Of a stretch of 64,000 nt of DNA, positions 63,793 to 64,000 are shown piece by piece. The stretch spans positions 857,586 to 921,585 of the forward strand of contig NZ_JAAVSH020000001.1 in the NCBI RefSeq assembly GCF_011947365.2, in the 5' to 3' direction. The notes under the pieces are model-generated. The model was given only the letters and a program-made list of their open reading frames with translations, made no database searches and was not told where the DNA came from. The number at the start of each line of letters is the position of its first letter. The first letter of the stretch is position 1. The stretch comes from an endosymbiont of Lamellibrachia barhami. Lineage in GTDB: Bacteria > Pseudomonadota > Gammaproteobacteria > Chromatiales > Chromatiaceae. The position numbers and the translations under genes are program-made.

Positions 63793-64000
63793 ATGCAATC
63801 TTTGCAGACTATAGCCGACTTCATCCGTTGGGGCGCAAGTCGTTTCAACGAAGCGGATCTGTTTTTCGGGCATGGTACAGACAATGCGATTGATGAAGCC
63901 GCAGTGCTTGTGTTGCATGCGCTTCATCTGCCACCCGATTTTCCTGGTAGCTGGTTTCAGAGTCGTCTCACCCAGGCGGAGCAGACGGATGTCACTCTGC
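63793..64000 (+). CDS. prmB: 50S ribosomal protein L3 glutamine methyltransferase, N-terminus (partial at window edge)
   Basis: The last 208 bases encode the first 69 residues of PrmB, which methylates the glutamine of ribosomal protein L3. The N-terminal helical domain shows [40 protein letters not shown] and the LT..E end, as in PrmB. The catalytic NPPY domain lies beyond the window. ATG 63793 is the first in this frame that gives the family start. Confidence 0.85.
   Translation, partial: MQSLQTIADFIRWGASRFNEADLFFGHGTDNAIDEAAVLVLHALHLPPDFPGSWFQSRLTQAEQTDVTL

Overview
The window looks like a chromosome segment of a sulfur-oxidising gammaproteobacterium, probably related to Chromatiales or Sedimenticola-like chemoautotrophs and symbionts. 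This rests on oxidative-type dsrA/dsrB, a Na+-type stator (pomAB), a full DSF (rpf) signalling locus and typical gammaproteobacterial housekeeping genes. Species was not established. Almost everything is chromosomal core or signalling; I found no phage, transposase or CRISPR array.

Layout. 1-830: 3' end of purF and an intergenic pair of REP-like palindromes. 830-9.3 kb: an SDR gene, then a plus-strand run pomA-pomB-PilZ-small ORF-fmdB-DUF502-aspS-nudB. The pomAB region carries a 1.3-kb tandem duplication whose central part is full of indels, more like an unmerged contig overlap than a real paralogue. 9.3-13.7 kb: minus-strand ygfZ, an HDOD protein, an ABC-2 exporter and a guanine-deaminase-like gene. 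13.8-18.8 kb: an RNB-domain ribonuclease, a lipoprotein, then dsrA and dsrB. A Fur-box-like palindrome precedes dsrA, and dsrB is interrupted by one extra G in a G9 tract. 18.8-27.1 kb: putA, then a TetR-controlled set of RND/MMPL transporter (one-base frameshift), LolA-like protein and outer-membrane barrel. 27.2-33.2 kb: a small acidic protein coupled to a membrane-anchored Rad50/YhaN-like ATPase, a glycine-zipper protein, hrpB and mobA.

33.5-44.2 kb is the most interesting part. It encodes RpfF (DSF synthase), RpfC (hybrid sensor kinase), a dedicated acyl carrier protein, a FabF/NodE-like ketosynthase, a cyclopropane-synthase-like methyltransferase, a second RpfC-type receptor that has lost its kinase core and phosphoacceptor Asp, RpfG (REC-HD-GYP) and a two-receiver protein. 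Together they suggest a DSF system with its own acyl-chain supply and possible modification of the signal, plus a non-catalytic second receptor. This is inference from gene content.

44.4-64 kb: a P-loop protein with homoserine O-succinyltransferase, tRNA-Asp, a PiT phosphate transporter with a DUF2959 partner, dgt directly behind a 164-bp MITE-like element, a large haem-c-motif GGDEF/EAL protein, tcdA, a methyltransferase, a DsbA-family protein, a CPA2 antiporter, rnr-rlmB, iscR with its own operator and terminator, and the start of prmB. c-di-GMP turnover and sensing recurs: a PilZ protein beside the stator genes, RpfG, and the GGDEF/EAL protein.

Three reading-frame problems (pomAB copy, dsrB, RND gene) are single-base indels or indel clusters. 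Sequencing or assembly error is the simplest explanation for each.
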